Notes: a model not told the origin generated them from the sequence alone. Counted from the stretch's first letter, positions 32,294-42,915 are shown. The stretch: DNA of 64,000 nucleotides from Prorocentrum cordatum (GCA_963575745.1 CAUYUJ010020682.1:221501-285500); one strand, 5' to 3'. Program-made: numbers and translations.

Positions 32294-33236
32294 TTGATCA
32301 CCATGATGGACTCGGCCAGAAATGAAGTTGCCCGTAGGTGCGCTGCCGTTCGTTCTGGCGTCCACGCTCCGGTGGCACGTGGATGCTCGCGGTTCTTAGC
32401 GAGGAGACGGAGGGGATGTTTGTTTCATAGGTTTCGGTCAGAATGCTTTACTTCCTGGGCTTGCCAGCTTTGCGATCTCCCAGGGAGGCCACGACGTCCT
32501 GGGCTCGTGCTTGCGCCGCTTAAGAAGGGCGGCTAGGGGCGGGAAGGCGGCCAAGTATGAGGGGTGGGGGGGGGGGGGGGGGGGGCGCCGCGAGCCTCGC
32601 CAATAAGGAAAGCCCAAGTTTCTCAAAGAGTTTGCCCTGCAGCCAGGACTTGACGATTAGAAACCCAAAGCTATATCAGACTTGGGGCCGTCGCCCCGAG
32701 CACCAGGCACAGGTGCTGGTCGCTCTTTTTGGTTCTTTCGGTTTTGACAGCAGGCCGCGTATAATCGCGGGGCGCCCTTCGCAGCGCGCTCCTCCGTGGC
32801 TGCGCCGGATGGCGGCCGACTCGGGTCGCGCTGCCGCGCTTTTGCCAGACTGCAGGATCGACGTCAATTTGTCTAGCTTCGCGGATAAGGCCGTGATGGA
32901 GGATTTTTACATGGTTGATTTACCGGAGCTGCGAGGCCGAGAGTTCGGCAAGCGGGCCCCGCCGCCAGGCTTGCAGCAGGCCGAGTCGGTACCAGCGGCT
33001 ACTTCGCCAAACGAGCGGAGCTCAACATATGTCTTCATATGCAAGCACCGTAAACATGGAGTTGAATGTGGTGGGAGCTTTCCTCGTCGGGGCGCTTATC
33101 TTTCTCGTCCCAAATCTGCGCATGCGGCTCGTAATTTGCATTGCGTCATCACGCCCGTATATGCATCAGCTGTCGTGAAACATTTGCGCCCCAGGAAGCC
33201 GCAGCCAAGCGCCATGGCAGATCTCTTCGAATAGGT
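32294..33236 (+). pseudogene. LINE post-RT and C-terminal Cys/His region
   Basis: A frame from 32294 (SARNEVARRCAAVRSG) continues the post-palm region to 32536. A G20 run (32566-32585) follows, and a third frame reads HQAQVLVALFGSFGFDSRP and QRAPPWLRRMAADSGRAAAL, ending at 33234. Near the end two frames show paired Cys/His: YVFICKHRKHGVECGGSF in one, and CISCRETFAPQEAAAKRHG in the other. The second has C-x2-C-x13-H spacing plus a later His, a plausible C2H2-like finger placed beyond the annotated stop. LINE C-termini often carry nucleic-acid-binding fingers. Finger assignment is tentative. Confidence 0.55.
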
Positions 33237-33421
33237 CACACTCAGCGCGAACCTGCTCGCGCTCTACAGCCTCTGCAGCGGCCTCGTTCAGTGCAGCGCT
33301 TGCGTTGTGAATGCGAGGGCGGTGCTCTGGGCGACCTCGGTAGCCGTCTCGCCTCGAACCATTTGCCAGGGCATATCAGACCGACGCCAGAGCTACTACC
33401 AGCAAGCACCTATGCGAGGCG

Positions 33422-34153
33422 ATGGCGGAGGAGCCCAAGATCGCCAGTGCATCGCGTCGCAACCTACTTTTCACAGGTGGCGCGCCAAAAGGCCAGGGCG
33501 AGGGAACGGGCGACGGACCGAGGCACAAGAAACCCAAGGGCCAGAAGGAGGACATCATTCTTCCCATGGCGAAGCTCGTCCTGGCCAACGCGAGGGGCAT
33601 CGCAGACATCGGCGCGCTGCTGTTCGCGAAGTACGAGATGCCTCTGGCAGTGGGCGCGGTCGCGGTCAGCCAGGCAGCAGGAAGGAAGTAAAACGGTGAG
33701 CCGGCCTCGCTAAGAGCAGAGGAAATGGCAGGAGAGACGGTCGATCACACGTCGGGGGTCGCGGCGCACACCCAGATCTTCATGGCGGCTTTCAGCCGCG
33801 GAGCCGCGAAGGCGACGGCGGCGGCGCGCGCCAGCAACCAGGAGGAGGCCAAGCATATCGCCGGGATGTTCGAGTTCTTCAACGAAGTGCTGGCCAAGGC
33901 GGTAAGTGCGAACGCGATCGGCCAGCTGATCGGACACTTCAGGGTGAAGTCGCACAGGGAGGAAGAGGGCTCGACTCCGATGTGCACGTTGATGTGGCAC
34001 GTGGACCCCAGGCATCAGCACGGGGCAGTGGTGCAGAGTTGGCTCATCAAGCTCGCAGAGTACGAGGGCAGCAAGAGGATCGTGGGAGCGCCGCCAGGGG
34101 GCTCGCTGGAGCGGGCGCTCAGCAAGTTCGTGGACGAGAGCAGCAAGAAGTAG
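33422..34153 (+). pseudogene. Unknown helical protein, ORF split by one in-frame TAA
   Basis: The ATG at 33422 begins an open frame to a TAA at 33689-33691. The same frame is open again and reads a second ORF from an ATG at 33725 to 34153, so one ~240-codon protein interrupted by a single stop is the simplest reading. Part 1 is a Gly/Lys-rich linker followed by a hydrophobic helix (LPMAKLVLANARGIADIGAL). Part 2 is a mixed helical protein (EEAKHIAGMFEFFNEVLAKA, NAIGQLIGHFRVKSHREE, LMWHVDPRHQHGAVVQSWLI) ending with RIVGAPPGGSLERALSKF. Codon composition differs clearly from the repeats on both sides. I do not recognise a named family. Its place directly 3' of the LINE suggests, without proof, a retroelement-associated ORF or passenger; exons of a host gene are the alternative. 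Confidence 0.45.
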
Positions 34154-34159
34154 CAAGAC

Positions 34160-34435
34160 TACCGAGCGCGATGCAGTCGAGCGCGCGTCTGGCCGAGCTG
34201 CTGTCGAGAGGATTTTCCCTTCCGCCGACCCCCTCTGTTCCTCCGCCCCCGCCCTTTTGTGTGCAGCAGGCTCGAGTGAAACCCCGGGCCCCCTGAGCGC
34301 GTGGTGGCGGGGTCCGCGCGGCATCTGGCCGAGTGTGGATCGTATCTTCTTATGCAGATTACGACGGCTTCGCCATCAGCTACGCTGTCGCGAGGCCTGT
34401 GCTCTCCTTCGGATCTGGCCCCCATGAACAAGAAA
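34160..34435. other. No gene recognised
   Basis: Unique sequence between the unknown ORF pair and the CTTGG modules. Confidence 0.4.
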
Positions 34436-35130
34436 GAAAGCCGTCTTGGGCCAGTTTCGAGCCAACTTCTGCCATCTTGGTGGGCTCCTGGCCCGTCTGA
34501 CGCCGTCGGAAGCCGTTTGGTGGGCCTATTTGGGCCGACTTGGGGCCCTCCTGGGGTGCCCCAGGGCCGTCTTGGCGGGCCATCTTGGGCGTCTTGGAGG
34601 CTTCTTGGCCCATCTTGGGGCCGTTTTGGGGGCCTCTTGGGCAGTCTCGGGCTATGTTGGAGGCCTCGTGGGCGATCTTGGGGCGATATGTGGGGCTCTT
34701 GGGCCGCCTGGTGCCGTCGGAATGCCGAGAAGAAGCAATACCACCCCTCTTTCAAAAACCGAAGGAGAACCAAGGATTTGGGCCTTTTCGGGCCCTCCTG
34801 TGGCACCTTCTAGAAGCCTCTTGCGCCGTCTTAGAGCCCTCTTCGACCGTCTTGGGCCATCTTGGGGCTATCTTAGGCTGTTTCGAGGTGCATCTTGGGC
34901 CGCCTTGGAGGCATCTTGGGGCCATCTGGGCCGTCTTGGAGGTATCTTGGAGGCCATCTTGAGCCGTCTTGGAGAATTTTTTGTGGACGCTCAGGTCGTT
35001 TGCGGCCTGGAGCTCCCTCCCGGGACCCCGGCGGGACGGGCCGAAGCGCCAGGGGGAGTTTTTTTGGAACAAGAACCAAAACCAAACCGTAAGAAGTCCA
35101 GCACGCCAGGCACCCTAGCGATGAATCGAC
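34436..35130 (+). repeat. CTTGG-repeat module, first (partial) copy
   Basis: A GCCRTCTTGG-type repeat with the A-rich spacer at about 34735-34800 (TTTCAAAAACCGAAGGAGAACC). It ends in the tail segment GGCGGGACGGGCCGAAGCG, an A-rich AAGAACCAAAACCAAACC word, CCAGCACGCCAGGCACCC and GGGGCGGCGGATCGAAGACG. The tail leads straight into the next boundary module. Confidence 0.8.
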
Positions 35131-35137
35131 AAGGGGC

Positions 35138-38100
35138 GGCGGATCGAAGACGCCTACGGCGAATCACCGCCGCCCCCTGCCTCTGTGGAAGCGCCTATGT
35201 GGCCGAACGTTGAGGCCAGACCTGCCAAGCTATCGGGCCATGTGTTCCCCGAGTCGGTTTGGAAAGCCTTCGGGGAACACGCGGGCATCTTGAAAGTCAT
35301 CTTGGCCGTCTTGGAGGCCTCTTGGGCGATCTTTCGTCGATCTTTGGTAGCTTTCTGGGCCAACGGGGGACCCTCTTGGGGCGCTTCGGGGCAGTCTTGG
35401 AGGCCATCTTGGGCGTCTTGGAGGCCATCTTGGGCGTCTTGGAGGCCTCTTGGGCCGCCTTGGGGTTCTCTTGGGGCCATCTTGGAAGCCACTTGGGCCG
35501 TCATGGGGCCCTCTTGGGGGCCTCTAGGGCGATCTTGGGGGCCTCTGGGGCCGTCTTGAACCGTCGGAATGCCGAGAAGAAGCAAATTCCAGAATCCTTC
35601 AAAAACCTAAGGCAAATCAATGATTTTGGCCTCTTCGGGCCCTCCTGGAGGACCTCTTGGAGGCCTCTTGGGCCGTCTTGGAGGCTTCTTGGGCGAACTT
35701 GGAGGTATCTTGGACCCTCTTAGGCCGTCTCGGAGGCCGTCTTGGACCATCTTGGGTGGACTTGGAGGCCATCTTGGACCATCTTGGAGGCCATCTTGGG
35801 CCAACGTGACCATCCTGGAGGCCATGTTGGGCCGTCTTGGAGGAAGGATTGGGATTGGGCGATGGCGTGTGCGTCTTGCGGGTGTTGGGGGGCGGCCGGC
35901 GGGACGGGCCGAAACCCATTGGGAGAGTTCTTTTAGACAAAGAACCAAAACCAAAACCGAAAAAATCCAGCACGCCAGGCACCCCTGCGATGAATCGACA
36001 GGTGGCGGCGGATCGAAGACGCCTACGGCGAATCACCGCCGCCCCCTGCCTTTTTGGAAACGCCGATGTGGCCGAAAGTTGGACTAGAGCTTGGCCAAGC
36101 TATCGGACCATGAGTTCCCCGAGTCGGTTTGGAAAGCTTTCGGGGAACACATGGGAGAGAATGATTATGAACAGGAAGAGGAAGAGGAAGAAATAGAGTA
36201 GGAGGATGAGGGTTGTTAGGAGTCTCTTGGGGCACCCTTGGGGTCTGTTGGGGGCTTCTTGGGGGCCTCTTCGAGGCCTCTTGGAGGCATCTTGGGGGCC
36301 TCCTTGGGCCTCTTGGGGGCCTTTGGGGGCTTCCTGGGGGTCTCTTTGGCCGTCTTAGGGCGTTCCTGGTCCGTCTGACGCCGTCTGGAGCCGTCTTGGG
36401 GGCCTCTCTGGGCCGTCTTGGGGCCCTCTTGGGGCGCTTCAGGGCCGTCTTGGAGGCCATGTTGGGCGTCTTGGAGGCCTCTTGGGCCGTCTTGGGGCGC
36501 TCTTGGGGCCGTCTTGGGGGGCCCTTGGGCCGTCATAGGGCCTTCTTGGAGGCCTCTTGGGCGATCTTGGGGGCCTCTTGGGCCGTCGGAAGGCCGAAAA
36601 GAAGAAAACGCAAAAAACCTTCAAAAACCTAAGGAAAACCAATGATTTTGGCCTCTTCGGGCTCTCCTGGAGAACGTCTTGGAGGCCTCTTGGGCCATCT
36701 TGGAGGCATCTTGGGGCCATCTTGGCCGTCTTGGAGGGCATCTTGGGCCGTCTTGGAGGCATCTTGGAGCCATCTTACCCGTCTTGGAGGCCATCTTGGC
36801 CGTCTGGGGCATCTTGGAGGCCATCTTGGGCCATCTTGGCCGTCTTGGAGGCCATCTTGGAGCCGTCTGGGGCAGGAAATTGGGGAATTGAGGTCCTGGA
36901 AGGGTGGCCGGCGGGACGGGCCGAAGCCCACTGGGGAGTTCTTTTAGAAAAAGAACCAAAACCAAAACCTGAAACATCCAGCACGCCGTGCACCCCTGCA
37001 AGCAGGGGGCGGCGGATCGAAGACGCCTACGGCGAATCACCGCCGCCCCCTGCCTTTTTGGAAACGCCGATGTGGCCGAAAGTTGGACTAGAGCTTGGCC
37101 AAGCTATCGGACCATGAGTTCCCCGAGTCGGTTTGGAAAGCTTTCGGGGAACACATGGGAGAGAATGATTATGAACAGGAAGAGGAAGAGGAAGAAATAG
37201 AGTAGGAGGATGAGGGTTGTTAGGAGTCTCTTGGGGCACCCTTGGGGTCTGTTGGGGGCTTCTTGGGGGCCTCTTCGAGGCCTCTTGGAGGCATCTTGGG
37301 GGCCTCCTTGGGCCTCTTGGGGGCCTTTGGGGGCTTCCTGGGGGTCTCTTTGGCCGTCTTAGGGCGTTCCTGGTCCGTCTGACGCCGTCTGGAGCCGTCT
37401 TGGGGGCCTCTCTGGGCCGTCTTGGGGCCCTCTTGGGGCGCTTCAGGGCCGTCTTGGAGGCCATGTTGGGCGTCTTGGAGGCCTCTTGGGCCGTCTTGGG
37501 GCGCTCTTGGGGCCGTCTTGGGGGGCCCTTGGGCCGTCATAGGGCCTTCTTGGAGGCCTCTTGGGCGATCTTGGGGGCCTCTTGGGCCGTCGGAAGGCCG
37601 AAAAGAAGAAAACGCAAAAAACCTTCAAAACCTAAGGAAAACCAATGATTTTGGCCTCTTCGGGCTCTCCTGGAGAACGTCTTGGAGGCCTCTTGGGCCA
37701 TCTTGGAGGCATCTTGGGGCCATCTTGGCCGTCTTGGAGGGCATCTTGGGCCGTCTTGGAGGCATCTTGGAGCCATCTTACCCGTCTTGGAGGCCATCTT
37801 GGCCGTCTGGGAGGCATCTTGGAGGCCATCTTGGGCCATCTTGGCCGTCTTGGAGGCCATCTTGGAGCCGTCTGGGGCAGGAAATTGGGGAATTGAGGTC
37901 CTGGAAGGGTGGCCGGCGGGACGGGCCGAAGCCCACTGGGGAGTTCTTTTAGAAAAAGAACCAAAACCAAAACCTGAAACATCCAGCACGCCGTGCACCC
38001 CTGCAAGCAGGGGGCGGCGGATCGAAGACGCCTACGGCGAATCACCGCCGCCCCCTGCCTTTGTGGAAGCGCCTATGTGGCCGAACGTTGAGGCCAGACC

Positions 38101-39050
38101 TGCCAAGCCATCGGACCATGTGTTCCCCGAATCGGTTTGGAAAGCCTTCGGGGAACACGTGGGCGTCTTGATGGTCATCGTCGCCGTCTTGGAGGCCTCT
38201 TGGGCGATCTTTCGGCGATCTTTGGGGGCTCTTGGGCCGTCTCGGGCCGTCGGAAGGCCGAAAAAAGGGAAATGCCCAAATCCATCAAAAACCTTGGGAA
38301 AATCAGTGATTTTGGCATCTTTTGGCCTTCCTGGAGGCCCTCTTGGGGGCCTCTTGGGCCCTTTTGGGCCAGCTTCGAGCGAACTTCGGCCATCTTGGTG
38401 GGTTCCTGGCACGTCTGACGCCGTCGGGAGCCGTTTTGGGGGCCTTTCTGGGCCAACGGGGGACCCTCTTGGGGCGCTCCAGGGCCGTCTTGGAGGCCAT
38501 CTTGGGCGTCTTGGAGGCCATCTTGGGCGTGTTGGAGGCCTCTTGGGCCGTCTTGGGGCCCTCTAGGGGCCATCTTGGAGGCCACTTGGGCCATCAGGGG
38601 GCTCTCTTGGGGGCCTCTTGGGCGATCTTGGGGGCTTCTTGGGCCGTCTTGAGCCGTCGGAGAGCCGAAAAGGCGCAAATGCCAAAATCCTTCAAAAACC
38701 AATGGAAAATCAATGATTTTGGCCTCTTCGGACTCTCCTGGAGGACCTCTTGGAGGCCTCTTGGGCCGTCTGGGAGGCCTCTGGGGGGCCTCTTGGGCCG
38801 TCTTGGGCCGTCTTGGACTCTCTTGGGCCGTTTTGGAGGCCGTCTTGGACCATCTCGGGCGGACTTGGAGGCCATCTTGGGCCATCTTCGCGATTTTTTG
38901 AGGATGTCCCGAGCGAAACGGCCGTTTTTGGGCACGGTGGCGGGACGGGCCGGAGCCCACTGGGGAGTTCTTTTGGAAAAAGAACCAAAACCAAAACCTG
39001 AAACGTCCAGCACGCCGTGCACCCCTGCAAGCAGGGGGCGGCGGATCTAG
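35138..39050 (+). repeat. Four ~0.9-1.0-kb CTTGG modules in tandem
   Basis: Modules begin near 35138, 36008, 37012 and 38016. Each has the order boundary module (hairpin plus GGGGAACAC), CTTGG-repeat tract, GGAAGGCCGAAAAGAAG-like link, A-rich spacer with AATCA(A)TGATTTTGGC, second CTTGG tract, and a GACGGGCCGAAGCCCA tail with AAAAGAACCAAAACCAAAACC-like sequence and GCACGCCGTGCACCCCTGC. Reading frames cross whole modules on both strands (LG-rich plus, PR-rich minus) because the ~11-bp words lack stops. There is no frame conservation between the words, so I interpret them as a satellite. The exact copies at 36008 and 37012 are listed separately. Confidence 0.85.
36008..38015 (+). repeat. 1004-bp near-identical tandem duplication
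   Basis: Modules 36008-37011 and 37012-38015 are almost identical over their whole length; equivalent landmarks are offset by 1004 bp. Small differences are AAAAACCTAAGG against AAAACCTAAGG near 36627/37627, and TCTGGGGCATCTTGG against TCTGGGAGGCATCTTGG near 36805/37806. The flanking modules are far more diverged, so this duplication is recent. Confidence 0.9.
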
Positions 39051-39099
39051 TTGCAGTCGGCCCATCCCGCCACCGTTACTTGGTCGCAGGTCGGAGGTA

Positions 39100-39565
39100 T
39101 CTTAATTGCTTGTGGGGTTCTTTACGGAGGCCTCTTGGAGGCGGTTTTAGGGATGTCTTCAGAGCCTCTCTGGGGCCTCTTGTTGGGGGCTTCTTGGGCC
39201 TGATTTGGGCCTCTTGGCGGCTGCTGGCGGTCTCGCAGGTCGTCGTGGGGCGGTGGGCTCGGAGTGTCGGTTAGTGTTCCTCCTCCTGGGGCCTTTCTTG
39301 AGCCCGCCTTGGGGCCCATTTCGCCCGCCTCGGGGCACTCTTGGGCGCTCTTGGGGGCCGTCTTGGGGCGATCTTGGAGGCATCTTTGACCGTCTTGGAG
39401 CGTCGAACGCCAGAATAGGCGCTAATTGCAAAAATCTGTATAGCTTTTCTTGCAATTACTCATTTTGACCTTTCGGGGTCCTCCTGGGGGGCCTCCTGGA
39501 ACGCCCTCGAGGCTTCTTTCGGGCCTCTGGGGTCGTCTGGACGGCATCGTGGGCAGTCTTAGGGC
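39100..39565 (+). repeat. CTTGG repeat, terminal degenerate block
   Basis: GGCCTCTTGG and GTCTTGGGG words with an A-rich spacer variant at 39420-39465. It is more diverged than the preceding modules and has no boundary module. Confidence 0.7.
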
Positions 39566-39599
39566 CTTCTGGGGCTCACGGTTTTGAAATGTTGCCGGC

Positions 39600-40240
39600 C
39601 ATCTTCCGAGTAAGGGTTGAACATACGTTCCGTGATCTAGAGACGCACGGGCGCCCTGAGTGGAAGCCACATGCAGTTGTTGGAGCGTCAGGCCTGTAGT
39701 GTAATGAGAGAGGGCAGGTCTATGGCGACAGCCTGGCTTTGAAAACGACCAGTCGTGCACCCGTGTAGTTGGTGTAACCGTTTTGGACGAACGTGCGTAG
39801 CGGCAAGGTGAGTGCCTCATTTTACAAAGAGGCCTGCCCTCCATTCGTGTGACAGCTGGGTGCTTTGGACGCGAATGTTCGTGGCGATGAGGCGAGACAG
39901 GTTGTGAAAGCCGTCTGCTCGCGATGAATGCAATTGCATGCCGCGGCGCATCTGCAACATCTGCATTGTGAGAATAGTCAGTCTTCCGTCCATGAAATTG
40001 GTTGGAAGCGTTCAAGACGAATGTGCGCGGCATTAAAGCGAGCCGACTTTTGAGTTCCGTACAGTTGTTGGGGACTATTACGGCGAATGTGCACGGCGTT
40101 CAAGCGAGAGCCATCTTCTTACACATCCATTCGTGTAGTTGTCGGAATCGATGGAGTGGACGGGGCGCGGCGCTCGAACAAGAACCACATTGAACACCAC
40201 TCGCTCTCCATCCGTGTGGTTGTTGGAAGGTCTTCGGATT
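39600..40240 (+). repeat. Degenerate minisatellite (GTGTAGTTGTTGGAA ... GACGAATGTGCG)
   Basis: At least six diverged units share (CC)ATTCGTGTAGTTGTTGGAA-like sequence, a GACGAATGTGC(G/A)CGGC core and (A)AGCGAG. Examples lie near 39670, 39750, 39840, 39990, 40050, 40130 and 40200. Spacing varies from about 65 to 110 bp. Confidence 0.6.
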
Positions 40241-41080
40241 CAGGGTGATGTAAACTGGGCGGCGGTCTCAGGCCCTACCAACACGTGCGGTGGTGCCACG
40301 GGCGACGGACGCGCAGGGTGGAAGATGCGGAGGAGGAAGAGGAGAAGGAGGGTGAGGGGATTGGGAGACGTGTGGAGATGAGTAGGAGGAAGGGGAGGGG
40401 GAGGGCATGTGGAGCAACGAGGGGAACATCGCTTTTTCACAACGTGACGTGGCATATTGGATTGCACACGTTGCTTCGTCAGGGTATTCAGGTGTTCTTG
40501 GTTTCGTCCGGTGCAGGATGTGCTTCCAGGAGCAAATGCCGCAGGGCCAGAAGGTCCCTGCAGTAGGTATTCTAGGAGCCTGACGTGTTCACGGCACCTC
40601 CTCTCGGTGCTCCGCAGGGCGCTCCTTGAGTCGGAAGGCGGAGTGCTGGTCTTATGGGTTCCTCTCCTGTCGCGAATGCCGGACAAGATCTGCCGCAGAT
40701 CGCTTGTCCTTCGGGTCACCCGAGTTTGAATCGGCCCCGTCGGATGATGTGCGCATCCCAGGTCATCGCGCTGGCGGCGTTCGGCGAGGCATGCTGCGAG
40801 AGAGGAAGGGGTAGGGAGAGAGCAGTAGAGAGAAAGGACACTGGAGATGGGGAAAGGGGGGAGGGATGAATTTGAGGGAGGGTGCAATGGGTGAGTTGTT
40901 CTTCTGCCACGAAGGGTGGGGGAGATGGTTTGTGTTCTCTGCCTCGGGCTGCCATTTCCGCTGACAAGTTATCATTCCGCCTCATCTCGGATGAGCTTCA
41001 AGCCGGGTGTTGTGAACCCGGAAGGAGGCGTGTTGGTCAAATTGCGAGAAGGAAGGTTTGACATTTGATAAGCGGCAGCA
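40240..41080. other. No gene recognised
   Basis: Sequence with open frames on both strands (minus 40887-40240, plus 40285-40566) and purine-rich patches at 40325-40405 and 40800-40880. There is no domain and no convincing start. Confidence 0.3.
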
Positions 41081-41089
41081 TACCTGCAG

Positions 41090-41117
41090 TATATATATAT
41101 ATATGTATATATAGATA

Positions 41118-41159
<42 letters not shown>

Positions 41160-41195
41160 TGGAGATATGTATACACATACACACACGCACACCAG
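41090..41195. repeat. (TA)n and CA-rich microsatellite
   Basis: TATATA repeats at 41091-41152 with short interruptions, followed by ACATACACACACGCACACC at about 41175-41193. This is one of the few AT-rich islands. Confidence 0.9.
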
Positions 41196-41284
41196 GCTAC
41201 ATGAGGGGAGGCCTGCCAGCTGCCTCGCGTCGCCATGGGCGCCCTGGGCCTCTGGGAGCCGTACTAGTGGGGCCCAGAGCGGCC

Positions 41285-41400
41285 CCTGCTCACCAAAACA
41301 GCGATCTAAGACGCCCAAGACAGCCTCCAGATAGCCCAGGATGCCACCAAGACGCCCCAAGAAGCCGCCGAAAGCCTGCCCAAGAGGCCCCCAGGGCCGA
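41285..41400 (-). repeat. CTTGG repeat in reverse orientation
   Basis: AAGACGCCCAAGACAGCC, CCAAGACGCCCCAAG and CCAAGAGGCC are the reverse complement of the GCCRTCTTGG family. A second reverse-oriented, more diverged block lies at about 44080-44260. Confidence 0.65.
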
Positions 41401-41489
41401 ATTCCATGCATTTTGAGACGGGGTTGAATGGATTTTTGCGAGTGCGCGTGTGCAGCTCGCGCGTGTCCAGCTCCGGTGCAATCCGAAAG

Positions 41490-41605
41490 ACTTCTCAGAA
41501 TCCCTCGCGCCTTCTGAGAAGTTTCTTGTACCTTCGGGGAAGGCTTAGACAATTTCTCAGAAGACCAGGGGACTTCCGGGCCTTCTGAGAAGGCCTCCTC
41601 CTCCT
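41490..41605. repeat. CCTTCTGAGAAGG palindromic repeat, copy 2
   Basis: ACTTCTCAGAA, CCTTCTGAGAAG, TTCTCAGAAGACC and CCTTCTGAGAAGGCCTCC in the same order as at 14520-14640 and 43395-43530. Confidence 0.65.
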
Positions 41606-41647
41606 CATCACTTCTCCCCCTCGCTCGCCGCCGACTCTTGGGCAAGC

Positions 41648-41983
41648 TTGGGGGGTCATTGGGCCGTCTTGGAGGCTTTGTCGACCCATGCGGCGAGAAT
41701 TAACGTTATGACAGCACTTGTAAAAACAGTAGGATCGAGCCAATTTGGACCTGTTTGGCCAGTCCCTTACCTCGAAGACGGCCCGCGAGATTCCGTGGCG
41801 AGCATAGGGGGAAGGCTTCCGATCGATCCAGCTATGACCTGGAACGGCGAGTTTGAAGAGCCCCAGATGTCCGCAGGGAAACTGAAGGAGTTCGGCAGCA
41901 AATCATGTGAGCCATGTGTACCCTTGCAAGTCAGTCTTCAGAGTGCACTAGCGCCGATCAGCGTCTGGAAACTGACGATATAG
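41648..41983 (+). other. Short open frame, unknown
   Basis: The middle of this frame reads mixed, protein-like sequence (INVMTALVKTVGSSQFGPVW, then PYLEDGPRDSVASIGGRLPI). The beginning overlaps CTTGG-like repeat and the end runs into the GCGTCGATCA minisatellite. No family is recognised and the evidence is too weak for a gene call. Confidence 0.2.
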
Positions 41984-42062
41984 CGCCGACTTAGCGTCGA
42001 TCAGTATCGACTAGCGGCGATTAGCGTCGTGTTAGCGTCGATCAACGTCGATTCGCAAGAGC
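41950..42062 (+). repeat. Degenerate ~12-bp minisatellite (TTAGCGTCGATCA)
   Basis: Eight to nine variants of GCGCCGATCAGCG, TAGCGTCGATCAG and TTAGCGTCGTG follow each other with a 10-13-bp step. Confidence 0.65.
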
Positions 42063-42210
42063 CAGCGATATGCTGCGGGAGGCTCCCATGAGTTGCCACC
42101 GAAGAGGGAGAGATGCGAATGGGAATTCATCTCCTGGCACCATGCCTGGACCACAAGCGGGCGCCCCCTCACGAATGCCGACAGGGCCGTCGGATTCTGG
42201 TACGGTAGGT

Positions 42211-42545
42211 TCGTGCGGCGTCGGCGCGCCGGCGACGCCGGCGAAGGCGTTCAGGGTTGAATTCTGCGACGCGGAAGTACCGAGGGACACGGCAGCGCCG
42301 TGCTGGACCAGACGGAATTCAACCTTGAACGATCGGGACCGCGATTCGTACGGGGCTATGACGAGGATAAATCCGTTCCAGAGCGCTCCGGAACGCTCTC
42401 ATAGCGGTCTGGGGCGCTCTGAGATGGCCGCGGCGCCCGATGCATTTCACCTGATTTTATCCTCCTGGCGTCGTCCTAGTGATCGGTGCAAGGTTGAACG
42501 ATCGACGCGGTGTCGAAGACCTTTGGGCGCGCCGACGCCGCGCGA
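42211..42545. mobile_element. Terminal-inverted-repeat (MITE-like) element, copy 1 with nested insert
   Basis: GCGGCGTCGGCGCGCC at 42215-42230 is exactly the reverse complement of GGCGCGCCGACGCCGC at 42526-42541. With flanking bases the repeats extend to about 20 bp with one mismatch (42211-42230 and 42526-42545). Inside, TTCAACCTTGAACGATCG (about 42310-42330) is inverted against CAAGGTTGAACGATCG (about 42488-42504), and GAGGATAAATC against GATTTTATCCTC. The whole element can therefore fold back. A related copy at 61194-61390 lacks about 135 bp present here (roughly 42345-42480). There is no coding capacity. Confidence 0.7.
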
Positions 42546-42654
42546 GCCTGCCGCAGCATGCGAGCCCCTTCCCACGAGCTGCTCTGGGGAGGGCGCCCAG
42601 AGCCCAGAGCCCAGAGACCGCCCTCCAGGCGTCCCAGCACGGCCCAGGCGTTCC

Positions 42655-42881
42655 AATAGATAATCCAGGGTCCGGCCCCAGCAGATCGCCTGAGACCTCA
42701 CATTGGACGTTGCGTAGTGAGGGGGCGATCGCATGGTTCAGGGGTCCGGCCCCCTGCGCCCCTCGTGCTGCTGCCATCGCCCCCCCCCCGCCCCGCGCGA
42801 TGGCCCCCCCCATGCGCGTGGCGTGGTGGAGTCTTCCCTGTGGGCGTCACCGTCGCCGTCGCCACTGCCGTCGCCATCGCG

Positions 42882-42915
<34 letters not shown>

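Larger units (their letters stand above)
29700..33236 (+). mobile_element. Inactivated non-LTR (LINE-type) retrotransposon, nearly full length
   Basis: The order of recognisable domains is an AP-type endonuclease (29700-30590), a linker (to about 31440), a reverse transcriptase (31441-32290), a post-RT region and a C-terminal Cys/His region (to about 33236). This order is diagnostic of endonuclease-carrying LINEs. The reading moves through at least four frame changes (near 30010, 31940-31980, 32290 and 32540), with in-frame stops at 30055-30057 and 31438-31440. Two G-homopolymers (31931-31960 and 32566-32585) sit at two of the breaks. The copy cannot encode an active polyprotein. No target-site duplication or poly-A tail was identified, so the outer ends are approximate. 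Domain assignment comes from motif order, not a search. Confidence 0.85.

Noticed and set aside
35138-39050. Long LG/SW-rich plus frames and PR/KT-rich minus frames
   Set aside because: Both strands are open because the ~11-bp CTTGG words lack stops. Word lengths vary without regard to frame.
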